DNA from: Haliclona indistincta
Lineage: Eukaryota; Porifera; Demospongiae; Haplosclerida; Chalinidae
DNA: 64,000 bases
Direction of reading: 5' to 3'
Assembly (NCBI GenBank): GCA_964017065.1
Contig: OZ024784.1
Location: 11,947,152 to 12,011,151 of the forward strand
Each line of letters starts with the position of its first letter. Positions within the stretch are counted from its first letter, which is position 1. The translations under genes were made by a program, and so were the position numbers. The notes under the pieces were generated by a model, which made no database searches, was not told the origin of the DNA, and saw only the letters and a program-made list of their open reading frames with translations. Shown here in pieces: positions 41,501 to 52,500 of the stretch.

Positions 41501-44500
41501 TGATTGTGTAATGTACTTCGTCTATTATACTGTCTATGTAGGCAAATGCACTAGTCAATACAACTGACACAAACCTTGGGTTTGGAGGGTTTGTCTCTAA
41601 AGCCTTACTAAAAGCTGCTGGTGATACACTCAAGGATGAGTGTGCTAGCAAAGCACCAGTTCCTGTTGGAGGTGTGGCTGTTACTGGAGCAGGAAACCTG
41701 AAGTGCAAACACATAATGCATGTTGTGCTGCCAAACTATGATGGACCTGGAGGACAATCTGAAAAGGTATGTTTTAACCCCTGATGATGCCTATAGGTGT
41801 CATAATTGGCTCCACCTACATGTACTTTAGAGTGAAAAGTGCTTTAGAAAGGTCAAACTATTTGCAAAAGAATTTTAAAAGGAGTGTCTCCCGTTAACCT
41901 AAGGTTCAAAGGGGCAATCCCCTTGGCATTTTTAGGGCTTCATGGTGCCTGGAAATGCATACTTTGGCGATTTGGTACCTGTTCGCCTACTCCCACTTCG
42001 CCTACTCCCATTTTGCCTACTTACAGCCCCAAAGGGACGTTTTGCCTACTAGAAGTAAGCAAAACTAAACCCTAAACCCTGAACCCTAAAAACCTTCTCC
42101 TAACTGTGCAAAGTCGGGAGGGTGTCCTAAACCGGGCCTTCGGCCCTTGGTAAGCCTAAGGATCGTCGGGAGGGTGTCCTAAACCGGGCCTTCGGCCCTT
42201 GGTAAGCCTAAGGATCGTCGGGAGGGTCGTCCTAAACCGGGCCTTCGGCCCTGGCTAAAGATCGTCGAGAGGGTCGTCCTAAACAGGGCCTTCGTCCTTC
42301 ACTGGATCTGCAAGCTGTCCCGACAATCGACTTAGTTAAAAAAAACTTAAGTTTTCTGGGAAAAAAAATTAAAAAAATAAATTAATAAGTACTGAGCGGG
42401 AATCGAACCCTGCACATTTGCACTACAAGCCACCGCACTAAACCGCTGCGCCACCGGAACCAGCTGACCGACCAGTGACAAGCCGTTATAGTGATTCTGT
42501 ACGCGCGCGCGTAGATAATATAAGCCGCCGAAGGCGGCTTGCGCACGTGACTATAGGCAAAACGTCCCTTTGGGGCTGTAAGTAGGCAAAATGGGAGTAG
42601 GCGAAGTGGGAGTAGGCAAACAGGTACTATCCCACTTTGGCATAGAATAATTATGGTCTAAACTGTGCTGCTTGCTCACCTGGACACCACCAGGTTTTGT
42701 ATCAGTCACCAGGGCTAAATGAAGACCATAATTAGCTGAAAAATGACGAAGTCGCAGCACTTAAGTGGCTTCAGTTCCGAAGTGGGAGTGGCCAACTCGG
42801 AGTTTAGTACATGCTCGTAAATTTTGACATGCCAGGAGAAAACGGTGCTAGTTTGGAACATATAACACACTGCATGTTATAGAAAATTGAAAGACAAAAG
42901 ATTTCACAAAACCCTCGGCGTGTTGCACATTGTAGAGTTAGCTCCTTAGTTATGGTTTGCAGAAGGAGCTTTGCAGCTAAAGCCAACCTGCTTGCTATTG
43001 AAACTGCACTGCTAACCAGAAGACAGCAAAGTGCTGACCACAACCGAGACAAGGTGTGTCAAGTGGGCGTGACCGTGAACACCGAGTAGGCTCTTGGCTT
43101 CGATAGGCTTTTTCTTGAGAAGTCTACTCACCCCCAGAGCTGTCCTGCTGTTTAGATGGAGTCTACAAGTACCTAGATAGTCAACTATGGGCGCGTTTGT
43201 AGTCAGAGAGGTCCAAGATGGCCGTCAAGGTGAGCCAACCATACATAACTCGAGAACGAAAGCACTTTAGCAAAATCCACGAGTCACATTGCAAGCCATT
43301 GTCGTACTAAGCCTGTTCATACCATTACCGAGTTTCAGAAGTGAGCGATGGTCTCTCCAGCTCGATGGACAGAATGAACGAATGAACAGATTTCACAAAA
43401 CCCTCGGCGTGTTGCACTTTGCCTCCTTAGTTATGGTGTGCAGAAGGAGCTTTGCAGCTAAAGCCAACCTGCTTGCTATTGAAACTGCACTGCTAACCAG
43501 AAGACAGCAAAGTGCTGACCACAAGACAAGGTGTGACAAGTGGGCGTGACCGTGATCACTGAGTAGGTAACCAATGCTCTTGGCTTTGATAGGCATTTTC
43601 TTGAGATGTCTACGCACCCCTAGAGCTGTCCTGAAGTTTAGATGGAGTCTAAAAGTACCTAGGTAGTCAACTATGGGCGCTTTTGTCGTCAGAGAAGTCC
43701 AAGATGGCTGTCATGGTGAGCCAGCCATACATAACTCGAGAACGAAAGCACTTTAGCAAAATCCACGAGTCACATTGCAAGCCATTGTCGTGCTAAGCCT
43801 GTTAATACCTTTACCGAGTTTCAGAAGTGAGCGATGGTCTCTGCAGCTCGATGGACAGAACGAACGAACGAGTGAACGACAAACCAAGTACCGTAACCCT
43901 CGCGCATGCGCCGAGGGTTAATGACAAAGCAAGTACCGTAACCCTCGCGCATGCGCCGAGGGTTAACTACCAGTTTAGAGCAAGTCAAATTTTGACAAAA
44001 TAATTCAGTAACTAAAGGGTTAATTCACTATAAAATAATAATTTTACACTTCTTCATTGCAGGAACTATCCTCTGTTGTGCAACAATGCCTCGATGAGTG
44101 CACTAAATTGGGGCTTAGCTCTATTGCCATACCATCTATTGGAGCTGGTAATCTGAACTATCCTGATGACGTTGTTGCTCGGTGTCTTCTTGATGGAACT
44201 GCTTCTTACTTGAAGAAAAATCAGGGAAACACTTCACTAAAACTAGTCCACTTTGTTATATTTGTTCCTCGCACTCATCAGGTCTTTCAACAACATTTCC
44301 GTTCTATGACTGATTCTTCTGCTGCAGCAATATCTAGTACAAGCTTTCATAAGTCCGGCATGGTTTCTGAAGAAGGTGTATCTAGGCCAAATACAGTTTC
44401 TGAGTCTACTGCTATTGAAGAGAGTAGTTGCTCCTTCTCTCTTACTCTTACTCCTACTCTTCAGTTAGTTATTCTTCAAGGTGATATCTCTGATGATGAT

Positions 44501-46444
44501 AGTCATGTGATTGTTAACACTACTAATGAGAGACTCAATCTTGCTGGAGCGGGTGCTGTATCTAGAGCTATTCTAAGGAAGGCTGGTCAATCTCTTCAGA
44601 CAGCTTGCAATGCACTTGTAGCACAGGAAATCATACTAGAAGAGGGTAAGCCAGTGCTAACCAAGGCAACAGGTAACCTCAGATGCCGTGAAGTCTTTCA
44701 CATTTTATTTAACAGTGGAGATGAGAAACGCTTTGTGCAGACTATTCTAGCTTGCTTGCAGAAGACAGAATCTAAAAAGTATCAGTCGATAGCTTTCCCA
44801 GCCATTGGGACTGGTGTTAGTGGCTATCCTCCTGCCAAAGCTGCTAAGGGTATGGTAAAGGCTCTTCGTAAATTTGTATCAAAGAACCCAGAGCATGTAC
44901 AGAGGATCCGGATAGTCCTCTTTCAACAACCAGCTTATCAAGAGTTCGTTGAATCTTTTGTATCAGCAAAGAAAGAATCAGGAGAGGCCTGGTATACTTC
45001 GGTAATAAAAGCAGGGGCTAAAGTTTTAGGCTCTTTGTTTTCAATGGATCCAATGTTGTCAGATGAGGAGAAAGTAGATGAGAATGCTAAAAAGGAAAGT
45101 GAGGATGAAGAAGAATGTGATGAATTTTCCAGATTTGGAGCAGATGTATCAATTGATGAAGATGAGTTAGTCGTCACCATATTTGGTGAAACTGTGCGTG
45201 ATGTTTCAGCTGCTGAAAAACAAATAATGGAAGTAGTGGAAAAACAATTTGTCACAAAGGATATTGATGACAAGTATATTAGCAAACTATCCTTGGACCA
45301 AATAAAAGAGCTTGAAAAGGAAGCCACCATGAAACATGTTGTGCTTGAAGTTGACGTTGATCCGGTGTTGCATTCTGCTAAGTTACATGGGAGCCACGCT
45401 GATGTGCTCTTGGTAAAGGATAAGATACGAGATGTCCTCTCTGCTCTGAAGCAAGAAGAAGCTAAAGGAGCAGCAGCTTTTGCTGTCCAGAAAAACGTTT
45501 GTTGGTATAGACAATGCTCAGGTGACAAAGAAGAAGAGTATGACCCAATTATCAATTTTGATATAGAAGAAGCATACAAACAAAAGGAACGAATGTTTTC
45601 ATCTAGTGATGATTGCGAGAGGTTTACCATTGATTTTGATGCTATGGAAGAAACTGACATGGACACTGGCGATGTGGTGAAAGTCAAGCGTGTTGTTCAT
45701 GCTGAAGGTTAGAACTTTTGTGTAGCTCAACACATAAAATTATAATTATTACTATTTTTAGTTGAGAAGCCAGCAGACTGGGTATCCATGCCAACAGACT
45801 CAAAAACAGGGAAAGAAGCACATGTTCATCTAGTAACTCTCGATCCTGGTAGTTTTGAATACAAGAAAGTTGAGAACCAGTTCACAGCTACCATGGTGGC
45901 AGGAAGCAACTTCACTAAACTTGTGTCCATTGAGCGGCTACAAAATCCTAATCTGTACGGCCAGTACATAGCTAGGAAAAAACAGATGGATAAACACAAC
46001 CCTGAGGGCACTCAGAATGAGCGCTGGTTGTACCATGGCACAACTAGTGATACTTGTGAGAAAATCAACACTCAGGGATTCAACAGGAGTTTTAAAGGAA
46101 AGAATGGTAAGATGTTAGTACTTCTTTCTGTGCACATAGTCATGCCCAATTATGATACAGGAACTGCGTATGGCGAAGGAGTATACTTTGCAAGAGATTC
46201 AAGATATTCTAACTCCTATGCTAGAGCTGATGCACAAGGCTACAGGAAAATGTACCTTACTCAAGTTCTGACGGGAGAGTTTATCGTGGGCAATCAAAGT
46301 ACCAAGATCCCACCTCCAAAGAATCCCCAAGTGGATCCGAATATTCTCTTTGATTCCACTGTAGACAACATAGCTAATCCCCAAATTTTTGTCGTTTATT
46401 TTGATGCACTGAGTTATCCAGCCTACCTGATTACTTACCAGTAG
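35552..46444 (+). CDS. PARP14: PARP14-like macroPARP, copy 1
   Basis: A large mono-ADP-ribosyltransferase/ADP-ribose reader. Exons: 35552-35561, 35615-35773, 35908-36141, 37598-38581, 38635-38856, 38907-39197, 39252-41488, 41542-41766, 44063-45707, 45762-46106 and 46161-46444. They sum to 6,636 nt, exactly 2,211 codons plus stop. RRM-like modules lie in exons 2, 3, 5 and 6, with SGGG turns (KRSGGGSVENV, KRSGGGEIETT). Exon 4 holds a 15-unit Ser/Ala-rich repeat. Macrodomain 1 is in exon 7 (IVNAANEDLKHIGGVALAIA; AIPAISSGVYGFP). Macrodomain 2 is split over exons 7-9 and macrodomain 3 is in exon 9 (VIVNTTNERL, AFPAIGTGVSGYP). A WWE domain (WYRQC...IEEAY...FTIDFDAME) ends exon 9. The PARP core follows: RWLYHGTTSDT, GVYFARD, IFVVYFD, SYPAYLITYQ. 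The triad is H-Y-I, so mono-ADP-ribosylation is expected. Introns are 50-54 nt except the second (134 nt), the third (1,456 nt) and the eighth (2,296 nt); the last two hold transposon sequence. Confidence 0.95.
36195..36350 (-). repeat. Degenerate, inverted relic of the repeat found at 42.9-43.97 kb
   Basis: The stretch GCATGTGTGCGAGGGTTATG, continuing through GGAGCTACAGAGATCAGCGATCACTTCT, matches the reverse complement of 43830-43930 (GCATGCGCGAGGGTTACGG ... GAGCTGCAGAGACCATCGCTCACTTCT) with scattered changes. It is an old, truncated copy of the same mobile family, inside intron 3 of macroPARP copy 1. Confidence 0.6.
36350..37597. other. Rest of macroPARP copy 1 intron 3
   Basis: About 1.2 kb with no conserved coding. 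The plus-strand open frame near 37148-37597 runs straight into exon 4 but its protein has no counterpart in copy 2, where exon 4 begins at the equivalent ATTCACAAATG after an AG. I treat it as intron. Confidence 0.6.
37685..38270 (+). repeat. Coding minisatellite: 15 x 39 bp in macroPARP exon 4
   Basis: Fifteen 39-bp units encode 13-residue repeats of consensus SNAAGSPSLSATH. Units 3-12 are almost identical (one F for S); the outer units drift (NGAG, NTAG at the left; ADSPSLSAK, ADAPSSSST, AGCHSLSAT at the right). The 39-bp period keeps the frame and, lacking stops, leaves other frames open too. Macro­PARP copy 2 has no such repeat at this position. Confidence 0.97.
42113..42300. repeat. 52-bp tandem repeat with GGGCCTTCGGCCC hairpin
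   Basis: Three full units start at 42113, 42165 and 42217, and a shorter diverged unit at 42263. Each unit contains the hairpin GGGCCTTCGGCCC (5-6 bp stem, TTCG tetraloop type). The array lies inside the TIR element. Confidence 0.9.
42389..42462 (-). ncRNA. tRNA-like sequence (SINE head or tRNA pseudogene)
   Basis: On the minus strand the sequence has an A box TGGCGCAGCGGT (42453-42442) and a B box GGTTCGATTCC (42409-42399), 32 nt apart, which is normal for tRNA promoters. A run of T residues follows at 42370-42350, enough to stop RNA polymerase III. The T-arm stem has mismatches and I cannot close a good acceptor stem, so a functional tRNA is unlikely. It reads as the head of a tRNA-derived SINE or a domesticated pol III promoter. 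Confidence 0.7.
42899..43970. repeat. Two tandem copies of a ~490-bp repeat ending in doubled palindromes
   Basis: Copies at about 42899-43387 and 43388-43880 share ATTTCACAAAACCCTCGGCG, AGCTTTGCAGCTAAAGCCAA, CATACATAACTCGAGAACGA and AGTGAGCGATGGTCTC, with roughly 90% identity by eye. After the second copy a unit with the palindromic TAACCCTCGCGCATGCGCCG (and its mirror GAGGGTTA) occurs twice in a row (about 43893-43925 and 43936-43968). The structure suggests a mobile element duplicated on insertion. The minus-strand open frames in each copy are not conserved as protein and I do not call them genes. Confidence 0.8.
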
Positions 46445-46595
46445 TTAGTATTTATTGTCATTGATTTTTGAGTAAAATCAGTTTGATGTGAAATCATGCA
46501 AGTGCAAATAAGTATTCATTGCAGTGCTAGGTGTGATACGCCCTTTTATATAATATCTCCCAGACTAACGCTGAGGCAACAGTCTGTCTGTCGCC

Positions 46596-49500
46596 ATGGC
46601 TTCTGCGCCGAGAGATGGTGAGTATGATCATAATTATTACGAATATCGATGTGATTCCATGTGTTACTCGTGCATGGCTAGTTGGTGGCGGCACACGGCT
46701 ACTACTACTGAGTAACCTCCCTGCTGAGATCACTACAGATGATATCGAGAAATATTTTTACACGCGTGTGCCGGAGGTTGATGCGGTTTTAGTTAAAAAC
46801 AGAAGAGAAGGAATAGCGACTGTGGAAGTGAACGGGTTGAGAGGTTAGTGTATGAGTACGTAAGTGAGTCAAGCACTTGACCATGACTTGACATGCCATA
46901 CAGATCCAGAGAAATTTGTTCAGCAACAACACAGATTTGGACGTGACAAAATTTTTTTTATTAAATTGATTCAAGAAGTAAACACGATAGAAGTCACTGA
47001 CACAATTGAAGTCACTGTTGTCAACTCTACCGACATTACAAATGATGAAGATATTATTAAGCTTTACCTCGAGGGACCCAGTTCAGGTGGAAACAAGGAA
47101 AAAGAAGTAAAATTTATCAAAAATGTCGATGAAGGTGTTTATCGTGTTCAACTTTCATCAATTGAAGGTAATGTAAAGTTTATAATTCCAAGGAGTGTAC
47201 TACAACTCATAGTTATGTATGCATGTTTAGCACATAAATTAATGTACACATTATAGTCTGTGTCCGGTCTGTGTACTAAGTGTCCATCATATTTAACTGA
47301 ATGACCAAGAATGATCATTTACAAACCGGCCAGTTTGATAATTGAGTTTAAAATTGAATTCTAAATGCAGCGACAGCAAAATTTATCAACGAAAACAAGT
47401 TTTGCCTAATATTTTGTTGCTTTGATTCAGTTAAATTAAAACAAATGTATGGTGGACACCAGTAGTGTATAAAGGGGAAGAAATGTTCAACTGCCGTATT
47501 CACTATAGTAATATCGAAGTCTAAAGTACATCGCCGTGCGCTGTTGCTACTTGGATCTTGGGTCTTTCTTTGTGCATTGTGGTTCGCTATTCCTTCATTC
47601 ATGCTTCATCCTGCCCGTCTCCAGCTAAAACAAGCGCTTTCAGCCCATGTTCACCGTTTTTTTTGCAGTGCAAGTGGCGGACTTTAGATTTCGTTATCCA
47701 CAGTTGAATGCTCCTTCTCCTTATACGCTCCTGTGGACACAGACCTATGAGGTTTTTATATTTATGGTATGAAATTTGGAGTTTCAGGAGGTACAAGACT
47801 CACAGTTAAACTGTGGGGCCTAATAACATAGTAATGATATTATATCCAAAACATTTTGGTACATATACTCAGCATATACTGGTCTTTGTTTATCTACAGA
47901 TTCACAAATGATTATGAACAAAAAAGGAAGTCATAAGTTCTTTGGAACTGAACTGAAGATATGTTATGCAAATCCTCATCGTACCCATGCCCTTTCTGAA
48001 ATGTCAGATAGCCAATCCTTCTCTCTTCAATTACCATCTAGTGACAATGCTGGTGGTAACCGTGGCCCTTCACTTCTTTCATCTCCAACTAATGTGAATG
48101 CTGGTACACCTCTTCCACTGGCTAGTACAAGCATCCATGTTGCTTCACTTTCAGCAGATCGTCACAATATCAGAGATACATCTAGTATCGACAAAGAGCT
48201 ACAGCCAACAGCAGATAAAGGCACTAGTGATGTATCATATTATGCAGATCGTCTATCAATTATAGACATTCCCTCTGATTGGAACAAGGAAGCTCTTGAA
48301 ATGGAAATAGAAGATACATTAAATCTTGAAGAAAATGCATTCAGTCTTCAATCATTAAAAATGGGCTATAATTTGATTTTGTCCAAGCCATGTTCTCAGC
48401 AAGGTATAGCAACACTTCTGTTGTAATTAGACTGCATGTATGCCTCTCATGCAGCATTCAGAATGATGATTATAATACATGTGTAATATACCTTCGTTAG
48501 GCATAGTCCAAAGACTTGATACATGGTACAACTAATTTATCACAGGAAAATGGGCTTACCCATCATCATGGCTTACAAACTAGATTCTTAGTTGTATTAT
48601 TTACTCTCTTTGACAAACTACACATTGGCTAGGTTAATATTAAGGTGCATTGATCTCTTAGCCTGTACTGTATGACTGTTACGTGTGAATACATTACTGG
48701 ACAATACATAATTGTTTGATAGAATAGGAAAAGTCACAAAAAAGATGGCGATGTCCCAAAAAACTGAGCATTACATTTTTTATTTAATATAGAACTTCTG
48801 CACATGATTGAGATGCTGTTATCAAAGGATGTATCAGCTAAGCGCTGTGAGATCAGCAGATCTGTTCTTGTAGCCAAAATTAACAACGAACAGTTTCACA
48901 ATTTAGCTGCACTGAAACTATACTTTGGAAACAATAAGCGGTCAGGTGGTGGAGAAATAGATACCGTTGAAGAACTATGTGGAGGAAGTTACATCGTCAC
49001 TTTTCAAGACCACAATGGTTAGACTTACCGTAGATTGGGAAATTTTCGGTATTAGAATATTTGTCGTCCATCCTTGCGACAAAAATTTAACACACAATGC
49101 GCATTAAATTTTGTATTATACGCATAGCTAGCGACGAAAATTAAACAACACAAAAATTTTATTGGCGAAAATTTCCCAATCTACGCTACATGTGTGTGTA
49201 TGTACAACTTAACTTTACTGATTTTTTTCTACAGTTATTCCAACTGTTATTGCATTTAAGCACCGCAAACTTGGTCCTGATGTTGAAGTAAGAATGTATG
49301 AAGAAGACATTGCTGTTTCACACGACAATCCAAGTGACAGTGCTGAAGATACATTGCATTCTCAAGTAGTGGTTTTGTTGGTGTCTGGAATTAGTAATGC
49401 GAAGTTTCAAGATGAGACCATGTTAAAAGAATACTTTGAAAATACTCTTCAGTCAGGTGGCGGTCAAGTTGATAAGTTGGAGTTTGTTGGGAAAAGTATG

Positions 49501-52500
49501 GCTTCAGTTTCTTTTAAGGACTACTCTGGTAAGAATTATGATTTTTTTCACTGGTCACCATAACAACTAGCGACAACATTTTAAACCTGAAAATGGCCTT
49601 TGTATACAATCCACGTTTTTCATGTTACATTTTCTGTGTTAGTTAGATACAATAGTTATAATTAGTATAAATATAATTTTCTTTCACATGTAGTTGCAAC
49701 TTCTGTTTTGAAAATAAACCATCATATACTGGGTGAAAACGTACAAATCTCTATTGTCAGTGAGAAGGATGAACAGAATGTTGCATCACATCAATTTCTC
49801 AGCTTTCCCGTGGACCAGCTCGTTGCTAGTTATCTCAAAGAAAAACGACCCAATCTAGTTACTTCAGCTCTGTGTCAGCTAGAAGTCACAGTAGTGATTG
49901 ACATTGAAAGAAACAGCATAGTGGTCACTCCGACCAGTTCATCTCCTGCTAACTGGTATTGTGCGGGTCGAGAGAATTTACAAGTCCTTACTAGAGAGAA
50001 GATAGTGAGAAGTGATCTTCTTATCTTAAAAGAAGCACGTGCAGATGTCCTCTCTGCTATCATGAAGGAAATTCAGACCAAAGATGTGAAGTTTGAACTT
50101 GGCTCGGAAAACAATACAATAGCACTTGTCAGTGAAGCAGCAATAGTTGCTTCCTTAAATGCCACGATCAATGGAATAAATGCTAAATTCGTCACCAAAG
50201 AAGAAGTAATTCCCTTTGATGATGCCTCATCTTTTGCTTTCTTTAAAGGTTGTCGAACGGCCATTGTCAATGAACTGTTCCCAGAACTTAAAATCACTTT
50301 AAATCAAGTGACTTTATCTCTTGTTGTCTTTGGTTGTATAAAAAACTTAACTGAATTCAAAGAGAAATTTCCAGAATTTTGCAAACACAGCTTATTTCCT
50401 GTGCAACTTCAGCCACTTGAGTTAGAGCTACTCAGACAACTACCACAACAAGATATCATCCAAGAAAATTCTGAAGTTGTTCCCTTCTTTAAAGAAAACC
50501 TCTCTGGTTCATTTGAGTCCTTTTTTCTTCTCTCATCTCCTCAGCAAGCAGTTATTGCAGAAAATTTAGCTTCCTCTATTAGAGATCAAATAAAAATGGA
50601 GGCACGTCAACTTCCGAAATCTTTCAATAAAGGAGTTCTTGAGAGTTCAAAATTTTGTATGCTGACTCAAGAGCTTAATACTAGTCACCAGTTCGAGTAT
50701 GAATTTCAAGAAGGTCTGCTAAAGGTGGCTGGGATAGGTAACACTGCAAGTGTTGTTAGCCAAACGCTTATTCAATTCATTAAGGAAGAATGTGCTGTGA
50801 CAAAAGTTTTGTCTATCAAGGGAGGAGTCTGGCGACTACTCAATACAAAAATGAATTCAAAATGGATGGAATGCTCGGCTTCTGTTAGAGCAAAAGGTAT
50901 CGAAATTGTGAAGTGCTCAAAGCAGAGCAGCAAAAGACCGTCCTTAACACTCAAAGGAGAACCACATTTACTTGATGAGGCAGAAGAACTTCTTAAAGCA
51001 TTGCAGGCCTTAGTTTTTCAGAGATTTTTTCCCATTGAACGACCAGGTATTGCAAAGTTTTTTAAAGATACACAAAATAAGAAAGTGCTTTATGGAATTC
51101 AAGCGCATTCTGGTGTCTGTATAGAAATCGGATCTGGAGAGGACCAATATCCTGAAGTTGCTAACATTTCATCTTCTAGGTTTAGAAAAGTTTGTTCTGG
51201 TTCTACTCGTGAGCTCAAGACCGTTAATGTGTATATTGGAGACATCACTACGTTCAAGAGAGCAGAAGTGATTGTCAATGCTGCAAATGAGGATTTGAAC
51301 CATATTGGTGGTGTAGCTCTTGCTATTGCGAAAAAAGGAGGACCAGTCATACAGGGCGAGTCTAATAACTATGTTAGCAGGAAAGGAAAAGTTGAAACAG
51401 GACAGGCCATTTTGCTTGGGAAAGTTGGAGATTTACCACAACCTTACAGGGCCATTGTGCATGCTGTTGGACCTATTTGGAATACTTCATCAACAAATCA
51501 TGAAAGAGAAATTGCTCTTCTTAAAAAGGCTTGTATCAAAGCTCTTTCATGTGCAATGAGCTATGAATCGATTGCCATTCCAGCGATTAGCTCTGGTATC
51601 TATGGTTTCCCGATAGATGTTTGTGCTGACACATTGGTACGAGCAGTGGTTGAGTTTAGTAAGAGCAATAAAAGCTCTGACATAAGTGACATCAACTTCA
51701 TTATCCTCAAAGATAATGTGATTCCTTTTCAGAAAGCTATGGAAAAGCATATTACAACTGCAACATCTTATCAGCAATCTGATCTCCGAGTCTATCCACA
51801 AGCAAGTTCAGTCAGTGCTGTTAGTGAAATAGTCGCAGGACGACAGACACATACAAGAAGACGTGCATCATCATCTAATTCAAGCTACCTACGTACCAGT
51901 CGATCCACTGCATTGCAACAAATCAAAATAACCTGTGGTAGCATCCTTGATGTACAGGTTAGTGAATTTATATTATACGTACATGCAGTTCTTCTACTGT
52001 GTGCTTATTACTGCAGGTAAATGCACTAGTCAATACAACTGATCCTAATCTTGGATTTGGTGGTATCGTGTCCAAAGCCTTATTAAAAGCTGCTGGTGAT
52101 ACACTCAAGGATGAGTGTGCTAGCAAAGCACCAGTTCCTGTTGGAGGTGTGGCTGTTACTGGAGCAGGAAACCTAAAGTGCAAACACATAATGCATGTTG
52201 TGCTGCCAAACTATGATGGACCTGGAGGACAATCTGAAAAGGTATGTTTATACTTTAACATTGATTCTCAATTAGTTACAAATTATGTAGGTTTTGTGCT
52301 CTGTCATACGGAAGTGTCTGAGGCAGTGTGACAAATTAAAGCTTAGCTCTATTGCCATACCATCCATTGGAGCAGGTAATTTAAAGTACCCTGATGATGT
52401 TGTTGCTCGGTGCCTTCTTGATGAAGCTGGTTCTTACTTGAAGAAGAATCAAGGAAAAACTTCTCTTAAGCTTATTCACTTTGTTATATTTGATGGTCTT

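Larger units (their letters stand above)
41975..42627. mobile_element. TIR-flanked element with tandem repeats and a tRNA-like segment, in macroPARP copy 1 intron 8
   Basis: A terminal inverted repeat of about 75 bp flanks a 653-bp element: left 41975-42050, right 42553-42627. The ends read GTACCTGTTCGCCTACTCCC and its reverse complement with one or two differences. Each TIR contains its own short repeats (CCTACTCCCACTTCG / CCTACTCCCATTTTG / CCTACTTACAG). Inside are telomere-like CCCTAAACCCTGAACCCTAA (42069-42090), a 52-bp tandem repeat and a tRNA-like sequence. No coding frame is present, so it is non-autonomous. Confidence 0.8.

Noticed and set aside
42069..42090. Interstitial telomere repeat (CCCTAAACCCTGAACCCTAA)
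   Set aside because: Only three imperfect units of the plant-type 7-mer, not the animal TTAGGG; more likely part of the element's own sequence.
42389..42462. Functional tRNA gene
   Set aside because: A and B boxes are present, but the T stem is mismatched and no acceptor stem closes, and it lies within a transposon-like element.
42804..43617. Two similar minus-strand frames (SALCCLLVSSAVSIASRLAL) suggesting a duplicated small gene
   Set aside because: They arise because the underlying ~490-bp repeat is present twice; frames differ in length and end with no protein-level conservation.
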